64,000 nucleotides of DNA, from NCBI GenBank assembly GCA_963971305.1, contig OZ020307.1:52015702-52079701 (forward strand), given 5' to 3'. Of this stretch, positions 1 through 11,339 are shown piece after piece. The notes under the pieces were generated by a model. That model made no database searches. It worked only from the letters and a program-made list of their open reading frames with translations, and was not told where the DNA came from. The stretch comes from Arcuatula senhousia (lineage: Eukaryota > Mollusca > Bivalvia > Mytilida > Mytilidae). Both the position numbers and the translations under genes were made by a program. The first letter of the stretch is position 1. Each line of letters begins with the position of its first letter.

Positions 1-60
1 CCTGACTTTCCAGAGGCATTTCCAGAGAAATGGTTGGTTTAACCAGGCTCTAAGATACCA
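1..60. repeat. Edge copy of a dispersed exon-like repeat
   Basis: The first 45 bases resemble 46718-46763: both read roughly 'CAGAGGCATTT...AGAAATGGT' followed by 'AACCAGG'. In the 46.7-kb copy this lies at the end of an open frame followed by GGTGAGT, a good splice-donor consensus; here the donor reads GGTTGGT. The repeat is cut by the window edge. It could be a decayed exon of a multicopy family or a non-coding dispersed repeat. Confidence 0.4.
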
Positions 61-234
61 AGCCTTTCTCTTATTCCTACCCGAGCGTATAGTAGTAACA
101 GAAAACACAACACGGTTAAACGTTGTGAGACACACAAGATATAGAGATAGTAAGGTGATCATCTCAGAAAAACAAACAACCAAAACTAATTAAAACAATC
201 ACGATCCATTTCATCTGACAATTTTTTTTCTGCA

Positions 235-366
235 ATGGCTGATGTCGAGGAAAAAAATTGTAAAGACTGTATCAGACGTATATCTACTGAAAAGCGGCCA
301 AGGAGACTACGGTGTTGGGTAAAAAGACATAAAATGATATATGTTCACCATATGCAGATGTTGTAA
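235..366 (+). CDS. Short ORF or possible first exon, unrecognised
   Basis: An ATG at 235 opens 43 codons starting MADVEEKNCKDCIRRISTEK, followed by a basic stretch rich in arginine and lysine, to a TAA at 364-366. It has a CxxC pair near the start, and GGGTAAAAAG around 317-326 could serve as a splice donor, so it might be a first exon. No family is recognised and no neighbouring exon is evident. It may well be a chance ORF. Confidence 0.12.
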   Translation: MADVEEKNCKDCIRRISTEKRPRRLRCWVKRHKMIYVHHMQML

Positions 367-1242
367 TGGTTACTTAATTAATGGTCGTCTAAAGAGATGC
401 AACTAGCAAACTTGGGGGACAATTGTGTGACATTTTGATTTTAAACATGTTTGTCTGTTTCAAATGCCTATGCATGTAAATATGTTTACTTTATGTTTGC
501 CCCTGTGACAATAACCGTGTCTGGAACATACAGTTTTACTTATGCACGTTTGTCCGTTCGAAAATTTCAGTCAAGCATTTTTCGGAAACCATACATGAGA
601 ACTACCCATATTAGAAATTTGGGTGGTTAAGTATGACAAATAGTATTTTCTTAGAAATTTTTAGATCTGTCGGATTTCTAGCCCTATTTAGCGACCGGCC
701 GATATGTGAATTAAATAAAATAAATTGCCTCAGGGTTTGTTTTCACAAACTGTGCAAAAAAAATGTTTTAAAATTTGACAAGCTCTTCAGTATACTGAAT
801 TGTATGTACGAAGCGAATTCTGGACCTGTCGGACATCAATTTCCTGTTTGGTACTCGCGTGCTAAGCCGATATGAAAATTGGTATACAAATTCCCGTTAA
901 ACTTTTCCCAGAAGCCGCACATGAGAATGATTTAAAATTTGGTTTGGAAGTTCAGTATAACAAACTATAGGTATTTAAGCGATTTTTAAAGACCTTTTGG
1001 TTGTTTCTGACTTCTACTTCATGTTTGACGCTGCACTAGTATATCCCGCTTCCCTATGAAACGAAAATTAAAAAAAAATAACAGTAAATCTTTAATAAAT
1101 TACTTTACAACAAACAAAGAAAAGAATTATTAATAATGTTTGTAAACAAGTTAAAATTCATAGGAGGATTAATTATGCGAATAAAAACATAAACATTAAC
1201 GCATAAACAAATTTAAATTTGAGTATCAGTCCACCCAAATAT
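367..1242. other. AT-rich sequence, nothing recognised
   Basis: No gene or clear repeat was identified. The open frame at 633-875 has no recognisable domain and looks like chance. Confidence 0.5.
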
Positions 1243-1453
1243 GGGGTGTAGGTAATCATCGAGTTTGAGTTCGAGTCAGAGTTATAGTTCGAGTTATTAT
1301 TCGAGTTCGAGTTCAAAATTTCAACTCGAACTCGAAAAATAACTCGAACTCTAACCCGAACTTTAACTCGAACTCGAGTCGTAATTCGAACTTTAACTCG
1401 AACTCTAACTCTGACTCAAACTCGAACTCGAACTCGATGATTACCTACACCCC
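1243..1453. mobile_element. Fold-back element built of GAGTTC hexamers, with TSD
   Basis: About 211 bp. The left end GGGGTGTAGGTAATCATCGA is repeated inverted, without a mismatch, at the right end. Inside, the left half is rich in GAGTTC/GAGTTA hexamers and the right half in their complement, so almost the whole unit can fold on itself around an AAAATTT centre near 1315-1321. The 7-mer AAATATG stands directly outside both ends (1237-1243 and 1455-1461, the left copy sharing one G with the element), as expected for a target-site duplication. No coding capacity, so this is a non-autonomous inverted-repeat element or MITE of unassigned superfamily. Confidence 0.75.
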
Positions 1454-1461
1454 TAAATATG

Positions 1462-2169
1462 TCGGCCAAAGTTTGTCATTAGTCAAAAATTATCTTTATA
1501 ATGTAGCAACTATTTGATTTTAATGCGGGAGGGGGTGCATGGATATTTTCTTCCTGTCTGTTTATTTTCGGGGAAAAAAACGAGCCTATATTTTTGTGCG
1601 GTAGTGTGCGCATTTTTTGTTTTATTTTCAATCTTTTATAATTTTTTAGCAAAAAAATACCATCCTGCCTTTTTTAATTCAAAGCACTGTCCTGCCGTTT
1701 TATTTCTGGATGTTTGCCATCCTGCCATTTTATTTCAAAGTTCACCATAGCCCCCCCCCCTTTAACAATCAAATGATCGCTCCCTAACCAACCAAAAATT
1801 ATTCTTTCTGAGAAATTATGTTTTCATATACTGGGTTCATATGTTTAGAATCAAATATGAAATCTTGTTGAAATTTGGTATTGTACCCAAATAAATGAAT
1901 CTAAGCAAAAGAGACTAAATTACATAAATGATGTTCTACTCTCTACCTGACTTTTAATCAGAATACTACTAAAACTTAAAAAGTTCAAAGATTATAAATC
2001 CCTTTAAAAAGCATATTTTAACATATATCTCCATCGATGACACATGACACTCATATAATATTTTCATGTCCTAAGTAATGTCCTAACCAAAGTCGTCGTA
2101 TTTTTATGCTATTTGTTTTTATGTCAAGAAGGGGGTCTTTTATCGACACTTTAGGATTTGGCTTGAATC
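1462..2169. other. AT-rich intergenic sequence
   Basis: Nothing recognised apart from a short C-run at about 1750-1760. The ORF at 1514-1750 is T-rich and looks spurious. Confidence 0.5.
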
Positions 2170-2450
2170 AAATGTAGTTTATTATTAATCTAAGGCCATT
2201 TGCAAAACAGTGAGCAGCGACCGCTGGTCACATTGAAGGAAGCACTGGTTGTTGTTCTTTGTTGATGTTTTAAATCGTTGTCAATGTTGAAGTTGTGTCG
2301 CGTACACTTATTCCACATCTCGTTATCTTTTATGGATGTGCGGTGAACAATGAATAGATAATTTCGCCTCTTTAATCTATTTATACATGTATATGCATGT
2401 ATTTTGTCGATAGCCCAATATACTGGTGGCGACAAAGTTTAATTCGGTTT
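2170..2450. repeat. Dispersed repeat with 'GTGAGCAGCGACC' core
   Basis: The stretch GTGAGCAGCGACCGCTGGTCA near 2210-2230 and the following sequence, up to a 'TACACTTATTCCACATCTC' block, recur in the same orientation at 36600-36760 and, more diverged, at 46330-46480. No protein is recognised. Confidence 0.55.
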
Positions 2451-2575
2451 TATATTCCTTTTGTTATATTATATTCTATTGTAAGTTGTCTCTCACCCAA
2501 AGTTTTGTCTTTTACTATTCATAGTTATGCGTGAAATGTAAAAGTATTAGAATATAAGTCTATGATTTTTTATAC

Positions 2576-4560
2576 CTGGGGCCAGTAACAAGAAGCCTTC
2601 TTAAGGCTAACGATGGGGTTAAGAGCATCGTAATTTTTACGACCGTAACAAGAAGCATTCTTAAGCCACCGTCGAATGATTGACAACTCTTAACATTCCA
2701 AATTAACGAATGTTTTAAGAATTTCCCTTAGGATAATCTTAAACCAATCTTAATAATTCCGGTAACTCGAAGGCGTTCTAAAAAATTGACGAATGATTAC
2801 GAACTCTTATATACCAATCTTATCGATTTAAGGGTGTAACAAGACATGCTCGTAGAGGCCACGTAGAACAATTTTGTAAAGAGTGCTGAGTACTCTTATC
2901 TTGGTAACTTATGTTGAATAAAAATGGCATTAAAGACCTACATGAAACTCTAGAGAGGCAAACAAAACGTTCCCAGTCACTACCAGCGGCCATGCAGATA
3001 GCTATCATGATAGCACTTAGAATGGTGCCAGTGAATCTACATGAGGATGATTTTGGATTCCCAAAGAGCTAGTCAGAAAGAATCTGCTAAAAATCTCACG
3101 AACGTGGCCTTGTCCCCAAAATCAGTAGGCTTGTTCCATAGAGTTTAAAATGTACATATTTTGAAACTCTATCAAGTTTACTAAAGTTTTGCTGTGGAAA
3201 CCTATTTCATTCGAGAATTTCAAGCATTTCAAGCATTTCAAAACTGAGTTATGACCTTGATATTTGAACTATATTGACCTCTAAATCGACAGACTTCTTC
3301 TGTACCTAATAAGTTTAAGTTTGTGTGTAAGTTTCCAATGATTAAATTCTATCCAGATGTTACAGAAACCAACTTTATAAACGGAAAGCTGAGTTTAGCA
3401 GAAAACTTGGCCAATACATGTGTGGACATGTGTGCCTCTCAAATCCAATCCTGCATGTAGGCATTTGTATATTAAGTTTGATAACAACTTTATGCTTCCC
3501 TCAAGGAAAACTGAATTTTATCTTGAAGTAAACATTCATATAGCTGTTTACTATTATTCTGCTCCTGCACATACCAAGTTATCTAGGAATTAAAACTTTT
3601 TAGATTTTAAAGGTCACCAAAACTTGAATCTGTTTTCATCATTATCTAACACAAATACAAAGTTCAAGGTCTCCTATCTGGAAACATTGTGACCTCGAGC
3701 TTTATTACAAAATTAATAATCTATAATGAAAGGATAAAACTTCTTCCTTCCCTCATATTCTTAAATGTTTGCGTCATATTTTTTCATAAATTATGCCGAA
3801 CAAACGGAAAGACTGATATCAGATAGACGTTATTGCAGGACTGTGGTAAATAAAAACGTCTCAAGAATATAGATAAACAAAAAATTATTCAGACCTTTTA
3901 CACAAAACATAAAATAACCCCCGAAATAACCTAAGTTTTTTTAGTTATTAAAAATCACTTTTACAATTTTGTTTATACATCGTGTTAAGAGATACGCACG
4001 AATATGCTTTTCTATTTTAAAACAATATAGCTACATGCAAATACGTATATCCCCAAAACAACGACTTAAATTATGCTATGAATGAAACACAGTCATGCAC
4101 ATGTTAAGTCTTACAATCTACATGCATGCATACGAACTTTGAATTATATATTTTGTGCGTGATATTTTGACAGTTTTTAAACCATTTACTTTGGGGGAAA
4201 ATATGTTTTATTTTTCAGTTTTATGTTACTCCACTAAAACTATAGGAAATGAACGAATTCATTAAGACCTTGAACAAAATGTACAATTTAAATTTGCACT
4301 TCTTAAAACGCTCATTTGATTTATGTGAGGACATTCTAATTTATCTGAATGAAATGTCATACGGAAACGCCGGAATATTATTAAGTATTCGTAAATAAGA
4401 AATTGCTAAGAAGCCGTTTACGAACGACTTACTATTGATGTACGAGGGGCCCACGAATGCTTAAGGTTACACCCTTATGAGCATCTTATCACACCCTTAT
4501 CTTATTCGTAACTTGGAACTTACGAACACCCTTAGATCATTTTCTTGTTACCGGCCTCAG
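2576..4560 (+). mobile_element. Decayed PIF/Harbinger-like DNA transposon
   Basis: The ends are inverted repeats: CTGGGGCCAGTAACAAGAAG at 2576-2595 against the complement of 4541-4560 (CTGAGGCCGGTAACAAGAAA), 17 of 20 identical. The GTAACAAGAAG...CTTAAG block recurs just inside the left end near 2640 and 2830, and TAACACCC/TTACACCC-type versions recur inside the right end, giving repeated subterminal motifs. A short relic at 2911-3072 looks like a Harbinger transposase segment. The ~2-kb length and single relic suggest a decayed autonomous element. No clean 3-bp TSD could be fixed. Confidence 0.6.
2911..3072 (+). pseudogene. Harbinger-like transposase fragment
   Basis: A 53-codon frame from the ATG at 2911 to a TAG at 3070-3072 contains 'ETLERQTKRSQSLPAAMQIA' followed by 'MIALRMVPVNLHEDDFGF'. 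From recall, this resembles the segment before the first catalytic residues of PIF/Harbinger transposases, where an arginine-serine stretch is followed by 'L(P)...Q(V)..ALRF.A.G.FQ...GD..G'. No catalytic DDE core is visible and the frame is broken on both sides. Its place between Harbinger-style inverted ends supports the call. Confidence 0.5.
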
Positions 4561-4994
4561 TTTGTTCGCATTGACCTGTGTGCCTTTCGTAAAGTATTCT
4601 TTAATATCAACTTCTTTCTGTTATTCCGGTATCTCGCTTATAATCTGAAAATAAGTTTTCAGTATTAAAAATATGAGTTCTGCTTGTGCTTTAATATTAT
4701 CGGCTACCCCACAAACTCTTCACAAAGTTTTGCTACATTTCAACAGGTGTTTCTTTGTCGTGTTAACATTATAATATACCCTCTCAAAAAAGAAAGACAA
4801 CACACAAAAAAAAAAATAGAAATTACATCACACAAAAAAAGTCGTGCTTTCTATCATCAGTTGTTGCAATAAGAATTTTGACTAAGTTATTGCAATTTTA
4901 AAGGGGCACTTTTTCTTTAGTTTGCTAAAATTTTGTGAAACTATTAGCAATTCGAGGGCGCATGCCGTTAAGAATTGTGTCAATCAGATTGTTT
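4561..4994. other. AT-rich sequence, nothing recognised
   Basis: No feature apart from short A-runs near 4800-4840. Confidence 0.4.
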
Positions 4995-6175
4995 GCAAGA
5001 CAGCAACAACAACAACAACAACAAATTGTTTATTTGCCAATCATGGCGCCCACATGGAGCAGTGAAATTACAATTAAGTAATCAAACAAAAAAGAACAAT
5101 ATTAAATTATCAATGATTAATAATAATAACAGAGAAGACTGATTGATGACCCATTTCTGCCAGATATATAGTAAAGAGATACTCTTAGGTGGTTCACGGC
5201 TTTATATATATAATATATGTTTAAATACAATATAACAAATAAATGTAAACAAACCTTTTAGCGTGTACATTTTTTTTTATAGATAATAACATAGACTTGA
5301 ACAATAAAAACAAAAGAATATGAGATTTATATAAATTATTTACTTAAAATTTCATTTCTTTTGGTAAATAGATTTTCAATTAGCTTACAAATGTTAATTA
5401 AGATGTTCTTGTCTTCAGTACTCATTAGCCAAATAAAAAGATTTTTATCATTAAGATTTTGTAGGTTCGAGTTGGTTTGAAGTATGGGGTCTAAATAAAG
5501 TTGTCTTATTTCTCTAAGGCTGTTGCATTTTAATAGAAAGTGGATTTCATCTTCTGTTTCATTATTACATAATTTACATATTCTTTGATCTACTGGAATA
5601 TTAAAATACCTTCCTTTTTCAATTTCTAAGCCATGTAATCCTATTCTAAATTTAGTTAAACAGTTTCTATGTGTATATGATAGTTTTGATAAATATGATT
5701 CACAAATAAAGTTAGATTTGAATAGTCTGTATGTTCGTAATTTATTCCCATGGTTTATAGTTCTCCTTTCATCATTAAATAGTTGTTTTTTCCACATTGT
5801 TTCAAATTTGATTTTCAGATGTTTAATTATAGTTTTTCTTGTGTTAAGTTTTTTTGATAAAATATAATTCTCATTTATATTAGCAAATTTTAAAATTGCA
5901 TTAACACAGCTTATCCATGAGTTAGAGCCATTATTATGTAGTTCTTCAGAGGACTTTAGAGCATTTATTAAGAGGACACTGTCAGTTGTTTTTAATCTTT
6001 TCCAGAAACAGATCATATTTGTTAAAATTTCAAGCATTAAAGGATATCTACCCAGTTCTCCATACATGGCAAGTTTTGTGGTTCTTTTTCCAATGCCAAG
6101 AGAGAAGCGACCTAATTTAATATGTACTTTTTCTTGAACAGTATTCATACATAATAGCACTCAAACTGCTATCCT
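4995..6175 (-). mobile_element. 5'-truncated LINE with (TTG)n tail
   Basis: Read on the minus strand, the 3' part of a LINE open frame (5336-6154) is followed by about 300 bp of AT-rich 3' UTR, an AATAAA signal (complement of 5029-5034) and a short TTG microsatellite (complement of 5004-5024). LINE insertions often end this way. The upstream part of the element is missing, as in typical 5'-truncated copies. Confidence 0.75.
5336..6154 (-). CDS. LINE ORF2 C-terminal region with zf-RVT-like motif
   Basis: About 270 codons remain open on the minus strand. The residue pattern is that of the region after the reverse-transcriptase palm in animal non-LTR retrotransposons: an N-terminal 'KFxLGxxKxxxxLAxYGELGRYPL'-like segment, then 'LRTYRLFKSNF', 'LTKFRIGLHGLEIEKGRYF', and a zinc-binding-type cluster 'CKLCNNETEDEIHFLLKC' (CxxC...HxxxxC). 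The RT palm itself, with its FADD box, is absent because the copy is truncated. An in-frame stop lies just before about 6154, so the copy has no natural start; the first ATG, at about 6146-6148, is internal to the original protein. The long open frame implies a fairly young copy. The clade was not determined. Confidence 0.75.
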   Translation of the reverse strand, partial: LCMNTVQEKVHIKLGRFSLGIGKRTTKLAMYGELGRYPLMLEILTNMICFWKRLKTTDSVLLINALKSSEELHNNGSNSWISCVNAILKFANINENYILSKKLNTRKTIIKHLKIKFETMWKKQLFNDERRTINHGNKLRTYRLFKSNFICESYLSKLSYTHRNCLTKFRIGLHGLEIEKGRYFNIPVDQRICKLCNNETEDEIHFLLKCNSLREIRQLYLDPILQTNSNLQNLNDKNLFIWLMSTEDKNILINICKLIENLFTKRNEILSK

Positions 6176-6714
6176 CTGTTTCAAAAGAACGTTGCGCGCA
6201 AGATTTCTTATTATCAGATTTCAATCACACACATCACTCATTTTCCCGTAAAGTGTACAATTATAACGTAAAAATGCCGTGTTTGTCTCGCCTGCGACTT
6301 TAGTCGCTGAAGGCGAGACATAAGTATTACTTTCCGGCGGCGGTAGCAGCGGCGGTGGCGACGGCGTAAACTTTTTGTAAGACTTTTGTGGAAAATGAAT
6401 TAGAAGAAAAGTATAAAAGCTAGGCATCTAATATTTGGTATACAGACAGTTGGGGTTATGGTTTATGCAACTGGCACCATGCCGTTTGACCTTGACCCTA
6501 ATTTAATGGTTCAGCCACTCTGTGAACTTAGATGCTTTTTCGGGCCAAAAAACCCTTTGTAAGACTTTTGTGGAAAATGCATTAAGTAAAAAGTATAATA
6601 GCTAGGCATCTGATATCTGGTATTCAGACACCTGGAGTTATGGTCTATGCAACCGACACCATGTTTTGTGAACTTGACACATTTTTCATGGTTCAGTGAC
6701 TCTGTGGTCTTTTT

Positions 6715-7468
6715 ATACCCCGCCACACGAAGTGGCAGGGTATTATGTTATACCCTCAGTTTTTTTCGGTGTCTGTCCGTCCGTCCGTCTGTCCGTCCCC
6801 CGAAGGTTTCCGACCAATAACTTGAAAACGCGTCAAAGGATTTGAATGATATTTTACACAGCTGTTAAGTACAATAAAATACAGGTCAAGTTCGATTTCC
6901 AGCATGATCCAAAAAATAGTTTTCGAGATAGGCCACTTTGAAAAATCAAATTTCATGAAATTTTGAGTTTCCGACCAATAACTTGAAAACGCGTCAAAGG
7001 ATTTGAATGATATTTTACACAGCTGTTTAGTACAATAAAATACAGGTCAAGTTTGATTTCCAGCATGATCGAAAAAATAGTTTTCGAGATAGGCCACTTT
7101 GAAAAATCAAATTTCATGAAATTTTGAGTTTCCGACCAATAACTTGAAAACGTGTCAAAGGATTTAAATGATATTTTGCACAGCTGTTTAGTACAATAAA
7201 ATACAGGTCAAGTTTAATTTCCAGCTTGATCCAAAAAATAGTTTTCGAGATAGGCCACTTTGAAAAATCAAATTTTATGAAATTTTGAGTTTCCGACCAT
7301 TAACTTAAAAACGCGCCATGGGATTCAATTGATATTTTGTTCAGCTATTGAGTACAATAAAATACAGGTCAAGTTCAATTTCCAGCATGATCCGAAAAAC
7401 AGTTTTTGAGATAGGCCACTTTGAAATCAAATTTTATGAACTTTTGATATTATAACGTGGCGGGGTAT
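6715..7468 (+). mobile_element. Hairpin-headed element E2 (ATACCCCGCCAC family)
   Basis: Perfect 12-bp inverted termini: ATACCCCGCCAC (6715-6726) and GTGGCGGGGTAT (7457-7468). The left terminus can also fold locally: ATACCCcGCCAC pairs with GTGGCaGGGTAT (6732-6743) across the loop ACGAA. A TCCGTCCGTCCG tract follows (6776-6798). The core has four copies of a 161-bp direct repeat beginning GTTTCCGACCA at 6806, 6967, 7128 and 7289. The element sits within the second 180-bp repeat of E1. No ORF of its own. Confidence 0.75.
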
Positions 7469-7676
7469 CATTTAATGTCCCATTACATGCCCTATTTTTT
7501 TTATGATTTTAGGGAAAATAAAAACTTTTGTGGAAAATAAATTTAGTTTAAAGTATAATAGTTAGGCATCTGATATTTGATATACAGACATTTGGGGTTT
7601 TGGTGTGTGACCTTGACCCCATTTTCACTGTTCAGTGACTTTATCAAATTAGATGATTTTCGGGTGGAAAATGAGT

Positions 7677-7735
7677 TAATAAGTAAGTAAGTAAGTAAGT
7701 AAGTAAATTCTTTATTTCAAGAGGGTTACACAGTT
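7677..7735 (-). mobile_element. Minimal LINE 3' tail with (CTTA)n
   Basis: On the minus strand this reads 'CTCTTGAAATAAAGAATTTA' and then about seven CTTA units. The AATAAA and simple-repeat tail are typical of a LINE 3' end truncated almost to nothing. It interrupts a 180-bp repeat of E1: sister repeats read from GGAAAATGAATTA straight into AAGTATAA. Confidence 0.55.
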
Positions 7736-8034
7736 TAAGTGAAAAGTATAATATCATAGCTATAGGCATCTGATATTTGGGAATTATGGTATGGTATACA
7801 CAACTGACGTCACCATGTAATGTGACCTTGATCCCATTTTCATGGTTGAATGACTAAGTTAATGTTGGTCTTTTTCATTGTTTCTCAATAACTATGGTAT
7901 CTAGAACACACTTCAGACATTTTTGTGATGGTTAAATGGAATTATCTCATCTGTCACATGACCTTGACCTTAACTTTTCTGAAGGCCCAGCTAGACTTTC
8001 AGTGAGTGTTGTAATGGTGCCGGCAGACGAGACA

Positions 8035-9524
8035 TACTTTAGTGTTAACTCTTGTTGTCTTCTGAGACCTACCAGTTTGGCACTGTTTCCATAGAATAAA
8101 ATTTTATTGTAATATTTTATTGTAATATTTTGAAAAATATAATATTTTAGAGAACAATTATTTCTTAAGCCGAATATTTAGATTTAAATCATATTAGGCA
8201 TTAAATGAGATTTTTCCTATGTCCAATGAACGTCGGTATAATTTTAGAGATATCTCAAAAATTAAATATGGCTGCCCAGTTTTCAAACTTAAGACAAAAC
8301 ATGCATCAAAACACCAATTAGTATAGTCGAAACAGCGGCATTTACCTTTACCATTTGTATATATACAGAAAGAAAAGATGATCGGAAAGGGATTTTATTA
8401 AGTAGGAGTGCGCTTTCTTATTGCGCAGTTAGGCTTGTCGCATGCGCAGATCCAATTTATTCAGATGGTAACCGATTTCCTTAAGATTAGAATTTTCAGA
8501 AGTTCTTTAAAAAGCATCGATGTCTCGTGTTATACGTTTGTTATGGTATTGGTAAGGCTTCATAAGTACCCATTTGACTCTTGATTCACTACACTCTTCC
8601 CATTTTTTTTTAAATCCCTAAACCTTTCTTTTCACACTGTTTGTCATTTGTTGGAATGTTTTCAAGATTTTCTTTTACAAAAATGGTATTTCAGAGCAAG
8701 ACATTGTTTTGGGACTGATTTCTTCCCTCGAAATAAATTAAAGGGGAATTCCCTTGTTCAAAACTCTTTCATACGGGCGAATTTCACACCTAGTATTCAG
8801 CTTGTTGTTAACCACCAAAAGAGGAATTATCGTTCTGATAATGGTTGTAACAGAAAACGATTTACACCTGGTTTTTGAACCAAAAAGCTACTGTTTCAAG
8901 CATAGGTCACCAGAATTACTGGATGTTAACTTAGGCCTTCACTTTCAATATTTTTAAAAAAATTAGATATGCGAAATCGCTATAGTGCCACCCGATATTT
9001 TTTAACACTTAAGGTATTGGAGCAGAGTCTTCAATGTGTGTGAAAATGAGAGCCAGAAAATCGTGCTCAGCGTTCTTTTTTAAAACCAGAAAGAGCACGA
9101 ATTAAGTCGTGATGCAAGCATTTAGTCGGTATAACTACTATTGGCGCTACGTATTCATCAGTTAGAACATGCGAGTTTTGCTTAAGCCACACGTTATATT
9201 AATTATTCTTCAATGCCCATACCAAATGTCACATTCGTACGACAATGTTTAGTTGAAATTCAATAGTTTTTATTTCAATGGTTCCTTGGTATGTTGCGTT
9301 TCTTATTTAAGAAAGTATAGTGAAACGATAAAGTACCTTCCTCGTTCTTGTAATATTGGATGCGGTGATGAGATTACTGACGAGTGCTATTGTAGATAGA
9401 ACCAAGAAATTATTAGTATGAAAGAAAGGAATATTACAAATGAACCTATTGCTACAACTTATTGTTAAATAAGATTATATGAGTAGACTTAAACATTTGT
9501 TTAAACAGGAAACTGTCATTTATT
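8035..9524. other. Non-coding sequence, nothing recognised
   Basis: AT-rich with a short direct TAATATTTTATTG duplication near 8105-8135. The two overlapping ORFs around 8648-8957 lie in different frames and show no domain. Confidence 0.45.
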
Positions 9525-9860
9525 ATGTAACGATCGCCTCATAATTTATCTGGCGACCGCCACTTAGACTATGGCGGCGGCCCCTTTATTTATCTGGTGG
9601 TCATCACATATTATAACACAATCGCCACTTAAGTAAATGGCCGCCACCACTTATTATGTCCCAACATCCACTTTATTTATTTTGCGGCCGCTGTATTATA
9701 GGTGCCGACCACCAGATACATTTAGAGGCAGCTACCATATATATTAAAAGGCGGCCGATAAAATAATTAGTGACGACAGTAATTTTAGTATTTGTGGCCG
9801 CAACATAATAAGTAGCGACCGCAATGTATCAAAGTGGCGGCCGCAATTTAATAATCTTGT
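9525..9860. repeat. Irregular repeat punctuated by GCGGCCGC/GCGACCGC
   Basis: About ten GC-rich octamers of the type GCGACCGC, GGCGGCCG or GCGGCCGC are spaced roughly 25-40 bp apart by AT-rich 'ACTTATTATG/TTTATTTAT' spacers. In the left half the spacer follows the pattern 'CGCCACTTA', and in the right half the mirror form 'TAATAAGTAGCGACCGC', so the block is roughly palindromic. Function unknown. Confidence 0.6.
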
Positions 9861-9994
9861 TAAAAACAAATACATACGTCTTGCTTGGCACTACATGTAA
9901 CAGGCTTCCATAAGATTAACCATTTAGGACAAAATACAACATGCCTGACTATTACGACCTTTACAAACAAAATCAAAGCGCTAAAGCGTTAAAA

Positions 9995-10127
9995 GGCAGA
10001 GCTAAATCTAAGCACTAAAAATAAAGAACGATCTGTGTTTCATAAATTTGAAACATAGCAAATCAGTTTTGTTTGTTTCCTCCGCACACTTACGTATTTG
10101 TTAAGAAATCTGTAATTTAGCTCTGCC
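9995..10127. repeat. Perfect 13-bp inverted repeat pair
   Basis: GGCAGAGCTAAAT at 9995-10007 is matched by ATTTAGCTCTGCC at 10115-10127 across 107 bp. It could be the ends of a very small MITE or a cruciform-forming pair. No TSD was found. Confidence 0.45.
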
Positions 10128-11339
10128 CACTTGATCAAAGGTCAAAGTCCAACAATGCTAATCGTCAACAAGTATTGATACACGATATGTAATGCACATA
10201 TGTATATAAATATATACCGCTTATTTTAGACAATCCGTATAACATTTAAAATACAATACACGATTAATGTTCTGTAATAGATCCTCTGGTAGCAATATTG
10301 ACTGACCGATTTACCCTGCCTAGACGAAAAAAAACCGCGAAAATCAGATAGCTTTATGACTCCATAAGGCTCTGCCTAAAAACCGTTATGGTCGCTAACA
10401 ATATAAAAATCATAAAAATGTCAAGGTATAGTGAGGTATTTCGTCTTGTTTTTTCCTCTTTTCTTCTTGGATATTAGGATTGATCATCCCAGTTCGGTAT
10501 TTTTTGTTATTTCCTTTTTTAAAAGGTAAAATTAGCGTTTTTATCATGACCTTGGTCAATTACTTGAGCTCTTAAAAAAAATCTCACTAAATATATATTA
10601 GGCACAAAAATAAACGATACCAAAATTATTAAACTGATCTTAAGGCTGACTTCTTAAACAAGTAACTTAACGCGGTTTTAAATAAAAACTACCAGTTTTT
10701 TTCATTTTAAGCTACAAAATTGAACAGTTTAAAAGTGGAAAAAAACAATCGTATGATCTTTAAATAGCGTGATGAAAGAGTGATAGTGTGCTACTTTCAG
10801 AGTTTGCCTTGCTTGAGCGCCATTTTTCAAAAGCACTTTTCTGACGCTTCGATTGCTTTTTTCAAGTCCAATTCATAAATGGCGTCAGTTCAGCATTAGC
10901 TATGCAATAAATGATGAACCAGTTTCGAGCACGGACATGATTTTCTTGTATCTTCTTGTAAATTATTCATTCTATTCATATAACAAATTGCAGTCAAACA
11001 GTTTCGTGGAACTATGTTAAAATTAAACTTGTATCGTTTCTTTTTGTGGCTTGTATATATGGCCCCTTATTGAAGTTATGGGCGTTAAAGGGCAGATTTT
11101 ATCTTGTAACTTGAAAACTGTACAAAACACAAAATATCAATCAAAGCTATTAAACAAACGGTAAATTTTGTTTTGCTATATACTAGTATGCATATTTCAA
11201 GAAAACCTTTAATCAGCATTTAAAGCAAAACATTAGAAGGTCGAAAACCAACAATATATCGAAAGAAAAACAATCGTTTCCAAAAAGCAAAAAGAAAGAA
11301 GAATCGATTACTTAGTACATAAATTTTCATTTAAAACTG
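10128..11339. other. Non-coding sequence, nothing recognised
   Basis: No supported gene or repeat. Confidence 0.4.

Larger units (their letters stand above)
6284..8034 (+). mobile_element. Hairpin-headed element E1 (TGTCTCGCC family), nested
   Basis: The left end is a two-step hairpin at 6284-6320: TGTCTCGCC pairs with GGCGAGACA, and inside it GCGACT pairs with AGTCGC. The right end carries one CGAGACA at about 8028-8034, the inverted counterpart of TGTCTCG. After the hairpin comes a GC-rich GGCGGCGG stretch, then at least four diverged ~180-bp direct repeats starting near 6381, 6561, 7521 and 7663 ('ACTTTTGTGGAAAAT...AGGCATCTGATAT...TGACCTTGA'). The core is interrupted by element E2 (6715-7468) and by a short LINE tail (7677-7735). 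No protein-coding capacity. Confidence 0.65.

Noticed and set aside
6221..6956. Short minus-strand ORFs across the E1/E2 heads
   Set aside because: They cross hairpins and element borders and are not conserved in sister repeats.
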